Of a stretch of 64,000 nucleotides of DNA, positions 19,044-27,319 are shown one piece after another (the stretch's first letter is position 1; each line of letters starts with the position of its first letter). Under the pieces are notes generated by a model. That model was not told where the DNA came from. It saw nothing but the letters and a program-made list of their open reading frames with translations, and made no database searches. This stretch comes from Acuticoccus kalidii (GTDB lineage: Bacteria > Pseudomonadota > Alphaproteobacteria > Rhizobiales > Amorphaceae), in NCBI RefSeq assembly GCF_021556395.1, contig NZ_JAKGCS010000033.1:385392-449391 (forward strand), in the 5' to 3' direction. The position numbers and the translations under genes were made by a program.

Positions 19044-19396
19044 GTGCGGAGACGATGCGCACCTTCGCCGAGCTCGGGCCCTATCTCACGATCCTCGTGG
19101 GGGCGGCCCTGCCGACCCATATCTGGCGTTGGCTGGGGGTCCTCTTCGCCGGCAAGCTCGACGAGCAGTCGGAGCTCTTCACCTGGGTGAAGGCCGTCGC
19201 GACCGCGCTCGTCGCCGGCGTGATCGCGAAGCTGATCCTGTTCCCGACCGGGCCGCTCGCAACGCTCGACGTCACGATCCGCGCGCTCGCGGCGGCCGCC
19301 GGTTTCGGCGCCTATGTCGCGAGCGGTCGGCGGCTCGCGCTCGGTGTTCTCGTCGGGGAGCTCGTGATCCTCGGCGGGTGGCTCATGCTCCGCTGA
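19040..19396 (+). CDS. azlD: AzlD-like small membrane subunit
   Basis: A 118-residue membrane protein with about four hydrophobic segments: YLTILVGAALPTHIWRWLGV, a middle helix VATALVAGVIAKLILF, then ALAAAAGFGAYVAS and LALGVLVGELVILGGWLML. Position and ATGA overlap with azlC, plus the THIWR signature near the N-terminus, identify it as the AzlD partner. Its 3' end overlaps the convergent HIT gene by 14 bp. Confidence 0.8.
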   Translation: MSAETMRTFAELGPYLTILVGAALPTHIWRWLGVLFAGKLDEQSELFTWVKAVATALVAGVIAKLILFPTGPLATLDVTIRALAAAAGFGAYVASGRRLALGVLVGELVILGGWLMLR

Positions 19397-19811
19397 GCGC
19401 GGCGCGCAGCTTCGCGGCGGCGGCCTGGATCTCCTCGGCGGGCGCCATTTCGCCCGAATGCGGGCGCAGCGCGACCCCCTCGAAGCGGGGAAGCACGTGC
19501 CAATGGGTGTGGAACACCATCTGCCCGCCGGCGCCTTCCACGAAATGCTGCACGGTGACGCCGTCCGCCTCATAGGCGGCCTTCGCGGCCTTTGCGACCT
19601 TCTGCACGGTCTTCACGCAAGCGGCGAGGGCCTCGGGCGAGATGTCGAGAATGTTGCGCGAGGCTTCCCGCGGCAGGACGAGGGCGTGGCCCGTGGTGCG
19701 GGGCATGATGTCCATGATCACCACCGTCGCGTCGTCCTCGTAGACCGTCTCGGACGGCAGGTCCCCCTTCAGGATTTTGGCGAAGATATTGTCCGGGTCG
19801 TAGGGCGTCAT
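19383..19811 (-). CDS. HIT (histidine triad) family protein
   Basis: A 142-residue nucleotide-binding protein of the Hint type. The N-terminus NIFAKILKGDLPSETVYEDD and the C-terminal histidine triad HTHWHVLPR are diagnostic; TTGHALVLPREA is also conserved. Hint proteins hydrolyse adenosine phosphoramidates and related nucleotides. The ATG at 19811 matches the family start; in-frame extension to 19889 only reads the overlapping sulfotransferase end. It is coupled by a 4-bp overlap with that upstream gene and converges on azlD with a 14-bp overlap. Confidence 0.93.
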   Translation of the reverse strand: MTPYDPDNIFAKILKGDLPSETVYEDDATVVIMDIMPRTTGHALVLPREASRNILDISPEALAACVKTVQKVAKAAKAAYEADGVTVQHFVEGAGGQMVFHTHWHVLPRFEGVALRPHSGEMAPAEEIQAAAAKLRAALSGA

Positions 19812-20638
19812 CGGGGTTCCTCTGGTTCGAGGGGGCGGGCGGGGGCGGCGATCCGCTCGGCGACCGGCCGGCCCACGAGCCCCTGCCACCGCCTGTACAG
19901 CGACTGGAGGCGGGTGTCACGGATGCCGAGGCGACGGATCGAGAGCTCGAGGGCGTAGGAGTAGAGGCCGACATCGTCGGTCATCTGCCGGGCGATGGCG
20001 GTGCGGGTATCGCGGTCGGCCATCGGCTTCTCCGCATTGACGTTCGACCAGCGTTGCTGATCCCTGAGGCCGATGAGCGGCAGCATTCGCGAGAACTGCT
20101 CCGTGACGCCGACGAAGCCGGCTTTCTCGAGCTGGAGCGGGCCGCAATATTGGGTCTGGACGTTGGTGATCTGCGGCAGCGTGACGAACTCGTCGAGCGA
20201 GATGCCTTGCTCCTGGACGGCCTGATAAAGCGGACCGCCGTCGCCCTTCGAGGTGCGCACGAAGTGGTAATAGGAGATCACTTGCTCGATCGGCTCGCGC
20301 AGCCAGACCCAGTAGCGCGAATGGTCCGGCACCGAGCGCATCAGAAGGTTCGCCCGCATATGGCCGTGCAGGATGCGCACGCCGCTCGCATGCAGCCGGT
20401 CGAAGAGGTCGGCGTCGAGATCCTTGGGGCGGACGCGGGCGAGCGGGTGGGTCTTCGGGTTGTTCGGCCCATAATAGTAGGCGAGGGCGTCGCCATAACG
20501 GGCCTTCAGGATCTCGCCGAAGCGGCTTCCGGCCGTCTTCGGCACATGGATCGAGATGATCAGCGGCCCGTCTTTGGCGACGCGGCGGACCGCCCCAGCC
20601 TCAGCCCGTGCTCTCTTTTCGGAAGGGGGCATGGGCAT
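19808..20638 (-). CDS. Sulfotransferase family 2-like protein
   Basis: A 276-residue protein with the PAPS-binding loop IISIHVPKTAGSRFGEIL near residue 28 and the 3'-phosphate motif YWVWLREPIEQVISYYHFV near residue 110. This pair defines the carbohydrate sulfotransferase superfamily, and the acceptor is unknown. It is distinct in sequence from the sulfotransferase-like protein at 6157-7170. The gene sits between the acyltransferase-like gene (38-bp overlap at its start) and the HIT gene (4-bp overlap at its end), so the three are likely cotranscribed. The start could be one of two close ATG codons. Confidence 0.8.
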   Translation of the reverse strand: MPMPPSEKRARAEAGAVRRVAKDGPLIISIHVPKTAGSRFGEILKARYGDALAYYYGPNNPKTHPLARVRPKDLDADLFDRLHASGVRILHGHMRANLLMRSVPDHSRYWVWLREPIEQVISYYHFVRTSKGDGGPLYQAVQEQGISLDEFVTLPQITNVQTQYCGPLQLEKAGFVGVTEQFSRMLPLIGLRDQQRWSNVNAEKPMADRDTRTAIARQMTDDVGLYSYALELSIRRLGIRDTRLQSLYRRWQGLVGRPVAERIAAPARPLEPEEPR

Positions 20639-21803
20639 TCAGGACCTCGTTGTGGCGGTGGACGGCGCGGCGCTCGTCGGCGAGGAAGCGTTCGACGGCT
20701 TCGCTGAGGCCGGGATGGCAAAGATAGTGCGCCGATCGCGTCTCGCACGCCTCATAGCCCCGCGCAAGTTTATGCTCGCCTTGCGCGCCGGCCTCCACTC
20801 GGGCGAGGCCGCGGGCGATCGCGAAGTCGATCGCCTGATAATAGCAGACCTCGAAATGTAAGAACGGGTGATCCTCGACACAGCCCCAATAGCGTCCGAA
20901 CAGCGTTTCGGAGCCGATGAGGTTGAGCGCACCGGCGATCCTCTCCCCGTTCCGCTCGGCGAAGACGAGAAGGACGCTGTGGGCAAGGCGCTCGCCGAGA
21001 AGGGAGAAGAAGGTGCGGTTGAGATAGGGCCGGCCCCATTTGCGCGAGCCGGTGTCCATATAGAACTCGTAGAAGGCGTCCCAATGGTCTTCGGTGATGT
21101 CCTCGCCCGTCACCCAGTGGATGGTGATGTCGTTGGCGAGCGCCTCGCGCCGCTCGCGCTTCACCTGTTTGCGCTTGCGCGAGGCGAGAGCGGTCAGAAA
21201 GTCCTCGGGCGACTGGTAGCCGCGATTGGTCCAGTGAAACTGGGTGTCGAGGCGGGCGAGATAGCCGGCGTTCGTCAGCGCGGCGAAGTCGTCCTCGGTG
21301 GCGAACGTCACGTGGACGGAGGAGGCGTTCGATTGCTCGGCGAGGGCGACGAGGGCGCGGGCGAGGAGATCGCGCCGATACGCCTCGTCCCGGTCACCGA
21401 CGAGGAGGCGCGGGCCCTGTGCGGGGGTGAAGGGGACCGAGCTTTGGAGTTTCGGATAATAACGGCCCCCGGCGCGCTCGAACGCGTCGGCCCAGCCATA
21501 ATCGAAGACGTATTCGCCTTGGCTGTGGGTCTTGAGATAGGCGGGGGCGGCGGCGATCGCCTCGCCGGCGGGATCGCGCACGACGAGATGGCGCGGAAAC
21601 CAGCCGCTGCGCCCGCCGACGCAGCCGGCATCTTCGAGCGCGCTCAGGAAATCATAGGTCACGAAGGGATTGAAGGCGCGCGGTCCGCTGCCCGAGATCT
21701 GTCCGCGCGGGCCGACGGTCCACCCCGGATTGGCGAGCCCGTCCCACGCGGCGCGCCCGACATCCTTCAACGCTCCGACCGCCTCGATCGACAGTTGATC
21801 CAT
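20601..21803 (-). CDS. DUF482 / FemAB-like GNAT N-acyltransferase
   Basis: A 400-residue cytoplasmic protein of the DUF482 (peptidoglycan-biosynthesis/FAB-like) family. Landmarks are NPFVTYDFLSALEDAGCV near the N-terminus, EYVFDYGWADAFERAGG, YYPKLQSSVPFTPAQGPRLL, FHWTNRGYQSPEDFL, LASRKRKQVKRERR, DTGSRKWGRPYLNRTFF and GAQGEHKLARGYE. The fold is a duplicated GNAT domain; the acceptor is not established. It heads the acyltransferase / sulfotransferase / HIT unit. The downstream gene starts inside its last codons. Confidence 0.85.
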   Translation of the reverse strand: MDQLSIEAVGALKDVGRAAWDGLANPGWTVGPRGQISGSGPRAFNPFVTYDFLSALEDAGCVGGRSGWFPRHLVVRDPAGEAIAAAPAYLKTHSQGEYVFDYGWADAFERAGGRYYPKLQSSVPFTPAQGPRLLVGDRDEAYRRDLLARALVALAEQSNASSVHVTFATEDDFAALTNAGYLARLDTQFHWTNRGYQSPEDFLTALASRKRKQVKRERREALANDITIHWVTGEDITEDHWDAFYEFYMDTGSRKWGRPYLNRTFFSLLGERLAHSVLLVFAERNGERIAGALNLIGSETLFGRYWGCVEDHPFLHFEVCYYQAIDFAIARGLARVEAGAQGEHKLARGYEACETRSAHYLCHPGLSEAVERFLADERRAVHRHNEVLNAHAPFRKESTG

Positions 21804-21998
21804 GCTGCACTCCTTCGGCGCGTCGCGCCGTCACACGCATCGGGCCCGCGTCGGACCCCGACCCTTTCAGGATCCGGGCGCCCATCCCACGCCGCGAGCG
21901 TCACGCGGTCGACGCTCGCTCGCCCCTCCGGCCAAAGGTGGTGTCGCGGGCCAGGTTCCAAGGGGATGGATTTGCACGGGCGTCATGCAAGGCGTGTG

Positions 21999-22730
21999 TC
22001 AGGCGAGAAAATCTTCAAAAATGATCTGGTCACTATAATGCGAGACCCGCTCCGCCTCGACGCGCGACCGTACGGTCCAGGTCAGGATGGGACGTTTGCG
22101 CCGGGCGAGCCGCACCGCCGGATGCGGCAAAGCGGTCGCATAATAGGACACGAAGTCGGGCTTCGTGCGCGGCATATGGAGGAGCATGTCGCGACCGAAC
22201 CGGGAGACGAGCGAAGCGCTGCGCTCCTCGTCCCCCGCGAGGATGCCGAGCGGCGTGTTCGGCAGCGCCGTGCGCAGCATCGCGAGAAGGTCGGGATCGA
22301 ACGTCATCACCGCGGCCGCGCCGCCATAGGTGTCGAGCGCCTTGGCGATGGCGGCGGTCATCCGCGCCTTCTGAGGCTGTTGATAGGGCGCTTTCAGCTC
22401 GATGAAGAGCGCCGAGCGGCCCGAGGTGAGGGCGAGGAGATCGGTGACGGAGGAGAGCGTCTCCTCCGAGCCGTTGATGCGGATCTCGCGCAACTCGTCG
22501 AGCGTATGGTCGATGACACGGCCGCGCTCGACCGTCATGCGGTCGAGCGTCGCGTCGTGTGTCATGACGAGGCCGCCATCGGCGGTGAGCTGCAAGTCGA
22601 TTTCGACCGCATAATCGGCCTCGATCGCGGCCTCGACGGCCTCGAGCGTGTTCTCGACGATCACCTCGTCGTGAAGGCCGCGATGGGCGATCGGTCGCCG
22701 CAGCAGCCAGTCGGGGACGAGGCCCGTTAT
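21999..22730 (-). CDS. Glycerophosphodiester phosphodiesterase family protein, apparent ATA start
   Basis: The encoded 243-residue TIM-barrel enzyme would cleave glycerophosphodiesters. The catalytic HRG lies in RPIAHRGLHD near residue 15, the metal ligands in AVEIDLQLTADGGLVMTHD, and EGAVMTFDPD-like and C-terminal ILTWTV segments follow. The family N-terminus (TGLVPDWLLRRPIAHRG) begins exactly at an ATA codon that overlaps the ridA stop as ATAA. No ATG, GTG or TTG occurs in frame between ridA's interior and the catalytic HRG. GGAG lies 8 nt upstream, inside the end of ridA. A single G-to-A change of an ATGA overlap would give this arrangement, so it is either a rare start, a weakened gene, or a sequencing error. 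Confidence 0.8.
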   Translation of the reverse strand: MTGLVPDWLLRRPIAHRGLHDEVIVENTLEAVEAAIEADYAVEIDLQLTADGGLVMTHDATLDRMTVERGRVIDHTLDELREIRINGSEETLSSVTDLLALTSGRSALFIELKAPYQQPQKARMTAAIAKALDTYGGAAAVMTFDPDLLAMLRTALPNTPLGILAGDEERSASLVSRFGRDMLLHMPRTKPDFVSYYATALPHPAVRLARRKRPILTWTVRSRVEAERVSHYSDQIIFEDFLA

Positions 22731-23194
22731 GGGGTGATCTCCACGATCGCTTCCACCTCGACGGCGACGCCGAAGGGAAGGTTGGCGACGCCGACGGCGG
22801 CGCGCGCGTGCTGGCCCTTCTCGCCGAAGACCTCCACGAAGAAGTCGGACGCGCCGTTGATCACCTTGGGGTGATCGGGAAAGTCGGGCGTCGAGTTGAC
22901 GAAGCCGTTCAGCTTCACGATGCGGGCGACCTTGTCGAGGCTGCCGACGGCGCCCTTCACCTGGCCGAGAATGTTGAGGGCGCACATCTTGGCGGCGGCC
23001 TGCGCGTCTTCGACGCTCATCCCGGCGCCGCACTTGCCGATATATTGAAGACCGTCCGGCCCCATCGGGATCTGGCCGGAAATGAAGAGGAGGTTGCCGC
23101 TCTGCACGACCGGGACATACGAGCCGGCGGGCTTGGCCGCGGGCGGCAGGGACACGCCGAGTGATTTCAGTTTGTCTTCAACGGTGCCTGTCAT
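22727..23194 (-). CDS. RidA family protein (YjgF/UK114)
   Basis: A 155-residue RidA-like protein; such proteins hydrolyse reactive enamine/imine intermediates or act in related catabolic steps. Motifs include VQSGNLLFISGQIPMGPDG, NILGQVKGAVGSLDKVARIVKLNGFVNS, and the C-terminal block HARAAVGVANLPFGVAVEVEAIVEI, which holds the conserved Arg and Glu. At 155 residues it is the longer RidA subgroup. The ATG at 23194 has AAGGA 8 nt upstream. Its stop overlaps the phosphodiesterase start region. Confidence 0.93.
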   Translation of the reverse strand: MTGTVEDKLKSLGVSLPPAAKPAGSYVPVVQSGNLLFISGQIPMGPDGLQYIGKCGAGMSVEDAQAAAKMCALNILGQVKGAVGSLDKVARIVKLNGFVNSTPDFPDHPKVINGASDFFVEVFGEKGQHARAAVGVANLPFGVAVEVEAIVEITP

Positions 23195-23424
23195 GTCGAT
23201 TTCCTTGTCGCGATGCGGATTCATTAGGTGCGATATGGGAAACGGGTCAACCCGGCCGCGGCGATCGGCTTGACGGAACCGCCTCGTCATGCGCAAAGCC
23301 CAGGCCGATCGGGGCGTGGCCGCGAGCTTGCCATCGCTAGCGATCCCGCCCACAACGAAGCCTGGGTCGTGTGTTGCCGGGCGCCTCGGAATGGCGCGCG
23401 GTACGGCCCGCGAGGAGTGCGCTC

Positions 23425-24291
23425 ATGCCCATGAGAATTTCGGCAGGGTTCTCGACCCGGTCGTTCCTGGCGTCCGCCGCGGCCGCCGTCGTGGCGATCG
23501 CCGCCGTCGCCGCGCCGCGCCCGGTTTGGGCGGACGGTCTTTTGCCGCATCGCGCCGTCTACGACATCTCGCTGAAGCGGGCCGAGGCGGGGGCGAGCAT
23601 GGTGTCCGTCAAGGGCCGTCTCGTCGTCGAGATTTCCGGCGGGGAGTGCGAGGGCTATGTCGTCAACTCCCGCTTCGTGACGCGCGTCATCGACCGGGAA
23701 GGCGGCCAGCGCACCACCGATCTCCGCTCGTCGACATTCGAGACGCTCGATCCGGCCGACTTCACCTTCTTGAACCAGACCTATGTCGAGGATCAGCTCG
23801 TCAGCCGCGTCAAAGGCAAGGCCGAGGCGAAGGCGGACGGGGTGATGGTGGACATCACCGAGCCGAAAGAGACCTCGATCTCGCTCGGACGCGCCGTTTT
23901 CCCGTCGATGCACACGCGCCTCATCCTGCAGGCGGCGAAGGCCGGCGATCGGGTCCTCGAGGCGCCCGTCTTCGATGGCGGGGATTCCGCGGACGAGATC
24001 TATGATACGACGACGCTGATCGGTCCGCAGATGACCGGCCTTCCGAACGCCTCATCGATGGAAAAGGAAGCGCTGAAGGTGCTCGCCGGCGCGGAGAATG
24101 CCGACACCTGGCATCTCGTGATCAGCTTCTTCTCCACCAATGGGATCACCGGCGAGAGCGTGCCGGATTATCAGCTCACCTTCACGATGCTCGACAACGG
24201 CGTCAGCTACGACGTGACGTTCGATCACGGCACATTCGCGCTGTCGGGTAAGTTGCGGGAGTTGGAGCTCCGCACCCCGCCCGACTGCTGA
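23425..24291 (+). CDS. eipB: Cell envelope integrity protein EipB (DUF1849)
   Basis: A 288-residue periplasmic protein with a signal sequence (FLASAAAAVVAIAAVAAPRPVWA) followed by LPHRAVYDISLKRAEAGASM, the start of the EipB beta-spiral domain. It has exactly two cysteines in the mature part, one in GGECEGYVV near residue 75 and one as the last residue. In Brucella EipB the corresponding pair forms a disulfide that stabilises the protein. EipB supports envelope integrity and is largely restricted to Hyphomicrobiales and relatives. The ATG at 23425 follows GAGGAG. It is divergent from ridA across about 230 bp. Confidence 0.88.
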   Translation: MPMRISAGFSTRSFLASAAAAVVAIAAVAAPRPVWADGLLPHRAVYDISLKRAEAGASMVSVKGRLVVEISGGECEGYVVNSRFVTRVIDREGGQRTTDLRSSTFETLDPADFTFLNQTYVEDQLVSRVKGKAEAKADGVMVDITEPKETSISLGRAVFPSMHTRLILQAAKAGDRVLEAPVFDGGDSADEIYDTTTLIGPQMTGLPNASSMEKEALKVLAGAENADTWHLVISFFSTNGITGESVPDYQLTFTMLDNGVSYDVTFDHGTFALSGKLRELELRTPPDC

Positions 24292-24331
24292 GCGACGGGA
24301 TGGCCGCTCTGGCCGCGCTGGCCGGGGCGGA

Positions 24332-24817
24332 CTAGTTGCGGTCTTCCGGCAGGATGGGGAGGGGAAGAACGTCGATCCCCTCTTCGACCAGCGCACGGGC
24401 TTCTTCGAGATCGGCCTGACCGTAGATGCCGCGCGGCTCGGCCTCGCCATAGTGGATCCGGCGCGCCTCTTCCGGGAAATTGCGGCCGACATCGACGCCA
24501 TTTTCCTCGACCGCCTTGCGCAGCGCGGCGAATGCGGCGCGCAGCCGTTCGTCCCGCTCGGCGGTGAGGGCGACATTGGCGCCGGCGCTCGGCTCTTGCG
24601 GCGCGGTGGCTTCCGCGCCTTCCGCGTGAGCCGGCGCGGCCGCCTCGGCTCCGCCTTTGGCGATCGCGGGTGACATCAAAGCGCGATCCACATCGCTCGA
24701 TCCGCACATCGGGCACGACAGATAGCCGCCCTCCTGCTGCCGGCCGAACGCCTCCGACGAGGCGAACCAGCCGTCGAATCGATGCCCTTCGGCGCAGCGC
24801 AACGTGTAGTGGATCAT
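24332..24817 (-). CDS. DUF1178 family protein
   Basis: A 161-residue protein with an N-terminal zinc-ribbon-like segment: MIHYTLRCAEGHRFDGWF, then LSCPMCGSSDVDRALM, giving Cys-x-x-Cys with an earlier Cys/His pair. A variable Ala-rich linker follows and then a conserved C-terminal domain (VGRNFPEEARRIHYGEAEPRGIYGQADLEEARALVEEGIDVLPLP). Function is unknown. It lies near grxC and comF as in many alphaproteobacteria. The ATG at 24817 corresponds to the family start. Confidence 0.9.
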   Translation of the reverse strand: MIHYTLRCAEGHRFDGWFASSEAFGRQQEGGYLSCPMCGSSDVDRALMSPAIAKGGAEAAAPAHAEGAEATAPQEPSAGANVALTAERDERLRAAFAALRKAVEENGVDVGRNFPEEARRIHYGEAEPRGIYGQADLEEARALVEEGIDVLPLPILPEDRN

Positions 24818-24963
24818 GAGGGAACCGGTATCATGGAGCGCCGCGCCGGCCGCGACCAAATCAGAACGGAAGAAACACCTAGCCCGATCGGTATCGCCGT
24901 CACAAGAGCGTCACGCCTGGCCTGAGGACGCACCCGCGACACCCGGCCGGTGCCGCGGGGCGC

Positions 24964-25227
24964 CTATATTGCGTTCTGCAGGACTGCGTCGAGCTTGCCG
25001 GAACGCTCGCACGCCATGAGATCGTCCGATCCGCCGATATGGATGTCACCGACGAAGATCTGCGGAAAGGTGCGTCGGCCACTCCGCTTGATCATCTCAT
25101 CACGTGCGGAAGGTGTCTTCGAAGCGTTGTGCTCCGTGAACGTGATTCCCTTCGCCTCCAAAAGACGAATGGCCCGCGTGCAGTAGCCGCAAAAGTCCCG
25201 CGTGTAGATGTCCACCTGATTGGACAT
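24964..25227 (-). CDS. grxC: Glutaredoxin 3
   Basis: An 87-residue thiol-disulfide reductase using glutathione. The dithiol active site CGYC is at residues 13-16, FPQIFVGDIHIGGSDDL gives the cis-proline and glutathione-binding GG, and the length is normal for GrxC. The ATG at 25227 is preceded by GGGGATT; the longer frame is not supported. It lies between DUF1178 and comF, all on the minus strand. Confidence 0.96.
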   Translation of the reverse strand: MSNQVDIYTRDFCGYCTRAIRLLEAKGITFTEHNASKTPSARDEMIKRSGRRTFPQIFVGDIHIGGSDDLMACERSGKLDAVLQNAI

Positions 25228-25378
25228 AGCGAATCCCCAGTCTTTCCTCGTTCGTTGATATGGGTTCAACCATGTCTAACGCAACTTGGTTCGCCCGTGC
25301 GCCCACGGCCGCGCCGTCGTCACGCGGTTTTCGGGCGATGCAAAACCCTTGCCAGGGCCGATATGGGGGCGGTCGAGC

Positions 25379-26203
25379 CTATGCGGGCTCGCGCACGTTG
25401 CCGACGACGCGGGCGAAGACGGCGACACCGACCGATCGCGCCCCCGCCGCCCGCAAGGTGAAGGCGAGCGCGTCGGCCGAGGCGCCGGTCGTCAACACGT
25501 CGTCGACGATGACGACGCGCCGGCCGGCGATCGCGTCGGGGTCGGCGATGCGGAAGGCGTTGTGCAGATTGTTCGCGCGCTCGTGCCGGCTGAGGCCGAT
25601 CTGCTTGTTCGTATCGCGCACGCGCGCGACCAGGCGGCGGCGCACCGGAACGCCGACGAGCGGGGATAGAGCGTCGGCGAGGAGCACCGCTTGATTGAAC
25701 CGCCGTTCGGCGAGGCGCCGGCGATGGAGCGGCATCGGAACGAGGAAATCCGCCTCATCCGTCACCTCACGAACGGAGCGGCTCATCAGCCGCGCCATCA
25801 GCGCGGCGACGCCCGGAACATCCTGATATTTGAGCTGGTGGACGAGGCGCTGGCTCAAGGGGCCGAACACCGCCGCCGCGCGCGCCCGATCATAAAGCGG
25901 GTGGTTCCACCGCAATTCCGGCGATCGCGCGGTGGGGCCGGCATCGAAGGCGAGCGGCGTTCCCATGATGTCGCAGATCGGCGGGGTGATGATTTCCATC
26001 TGGCTCCAGCACGGGCCGCAGAGCGACTGCGGTTCGGCAAGCGGCTTGCGGCAGACGAGGCAGAGCGGCGGAACGAGCCAGTCGACCAGCGCGTGAAGGG
26101 CGCGGCGGCCGCGCGCGCGGGAGGATCCGGCGGGCACGGTGGCGGACGAGGGAGCGGGCACGGGCTCGGGCAACGGGTCGGGCGAGGGGGCGGACAACAG
26201 CAT
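25379..26203 (-). CDS. comF: ComF family phosphoribosyltransferase-like protein
   Basis: A 274-residue protein. After a Pro/Ser-rich leader, a zinc-binding segment CLVCRKPLAEPQSLCGPCW is followed by the PRTase fold: YDRARAAAVFGPLSQRLVHQLKY, VPMPLHRRRLAERRFNQA, and the PRPP-type loop VVIVDDVLTTGASADA. ComF proteins take part in DNA uptake and recombination-linked processes, but this family is also general in non-competent alphaproteobacteria. The ATG at 26203 has GGAG about 10 nt upstream; an upstream in-frame ATG is possible. Divergent from the methyltransferase gene. Confidence 0.9.
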   Translation of the reverse strand: MLLSAPSPDPLPEPVPAPSSATVPAGSSRARGRRALHALVDWLVPPLCLVCRKPLAEPQSLCGPCWSQMEIITPPICDIMGTPLAFDAGPTARSPELRWNHPLYDRARAAAVFGPLSQRLVHQLKYQDVPGVAALMARLMSRSVREVTDEADFLVPMPLHRRRLAERRFNQAVLLADALSPLVGVPVRRRLVARVRDTNKQIGLSRHERANNLHNAFRIADPDAIAGRRVVIVDDVLTTGASADALAFTLRAAGARSVGVAVFARVVGNVREPA

Positions 26204-26431
26204 CGTCGCGAGGCTCCATCGATCGAAGAATACAACTATAAGATGTTTTCCGGTGGTTCGCCAGACGCTGCCGGGCGGGAGGAGCAAAACGGCTGCCGGC
26301 ACGCTCATCGCGACGGAATCCGTGACATCGCGCCGGGCGGCCTTATCTTGGCTCACAGGGGCCGCTGGATCTTGGCCCGCAGGGCCACAGGCCCAATTCA
26401 AAACCCCCGAATGATGCGATAGAACCCGCCG

Positions 26432-27256
26432 ATGTTGTTCGACCGGACCAAGTTTCGCCGGCGCCCGCGCCTCGCTTCGGCGGATTTCCTGCACACGCTG
26501 CTCGCGCGGGAGATCCTCGACCGCCTCACCTTCGTGAGCCGCACCTTCGAGCGCGGCCTCGTCGTCGGGCCGCTGACGCCGGCGCTGCGCGAGATATGGT
26601 CGGAGGCGGCGATCGCGTGGACATTCGCCTCGCCCGCCGGCGACGATGGTGCGGATCTTGCGGCCGACATCGACATGCCGTTCCGCCGCGCCTTCCCGCT
26701 GACGATCTCGATCAACGAGCTGCACCTCGCCAACGATCCGGTGAAGGCCCTCGGCGAGTTGCGGGGAACGCTCCTTCCCGACGGGCTCTTTCTGGGGGCG
26801 GCGCTCTCCTCCGGGAGCCTTGCCGAGCTCGCCGATTCGCTCCTCCATGCCGAGGCGGAGCTTTCCGGCGGGGCGGCGATGCGGGTCGCGCCGTTCGGCG
26901 ACGTGCGGCGGTGGGGGGACGGGCTGTCGCGCGCCGGCTTCGCGCTGCCGGTCGCCGACGAGTTCCGCATTACGGTCCGCTATGACGATCTCTTCGCGCT
27001 TCTCGGCGATCTCGGCGCGATGGGGTTGCGCGGCATCCTCACCGAGACGGCGCCCGCGCCGCGCCGCCTCTTCGAACGGGCGGATGCCTATTATCGGGCC
27101 CATCATGCCGACCCGGACGGCCGGCTGCGGGCAACGTTCGCATTCGCCTTCCTATCGGGCTGGGCGCCCGACGCGACGCAGCAGCGCCCGTCGAAGCGCG
27201 GTTCGGCGACAATGCGTCTGGAAGATGCGCTGAAAGCGATCGAAGACGAGACATAA
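26432..27256 (+). CDS. SAM-dependent methyltransferase (NDUFAF5/BioC-like)
   Basis: A 274-residue protein recognised by the start LFDRTKFRRRPRLA, the block FPLTISINELHLANDPVKALGELRGTLLPDGLFLGAAL (motif II to III region of class I methyltransferases), MRVAPFGDVRRWGDGLSRAGFALPVAD, and the C-terminal MGLRGILTETA. It is the bacterial relative of NDUFAF5. The canonical glycine-rich SAM loop is degenerate here (ERGLVVGPLTPALREIW instead of a D-x-G-x-G), so either binding is altered or catalytic activity is reduced. The comF / methyltransferase / grxC neighbourhood is typical of the class. Confidence 0.8.
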   Translation: MLFDRTKFRRRPRLASADFLHTLLAREILDRLTFVSRTFERGLVVGPLTPALREIWSEAAIAWTFASPAGDDGADLAADIDMPFRRAFPLTISINELHLANDPVKALGELRGTLLPDGLFLGAALSSGSLAELADSLLHAEAELSGGAAMRVAPFGDVRRWGDGLSRAGFALPVADEFRITVRYDDLFALLGDLGAMGLRGILTETAPAPRRLFERADAYYRAHHADPDGRLRATFAFAFLSGWAPDATQQRPSKRGSATMRLEDALKAIEDET

Positions 27257-27319
27257 GGGCCCCGCGAACGGGAGCCCTCGCGGCGGTGCGGCGCTCGCCG
27301 CCCACCCGTCGAGGCGCGG

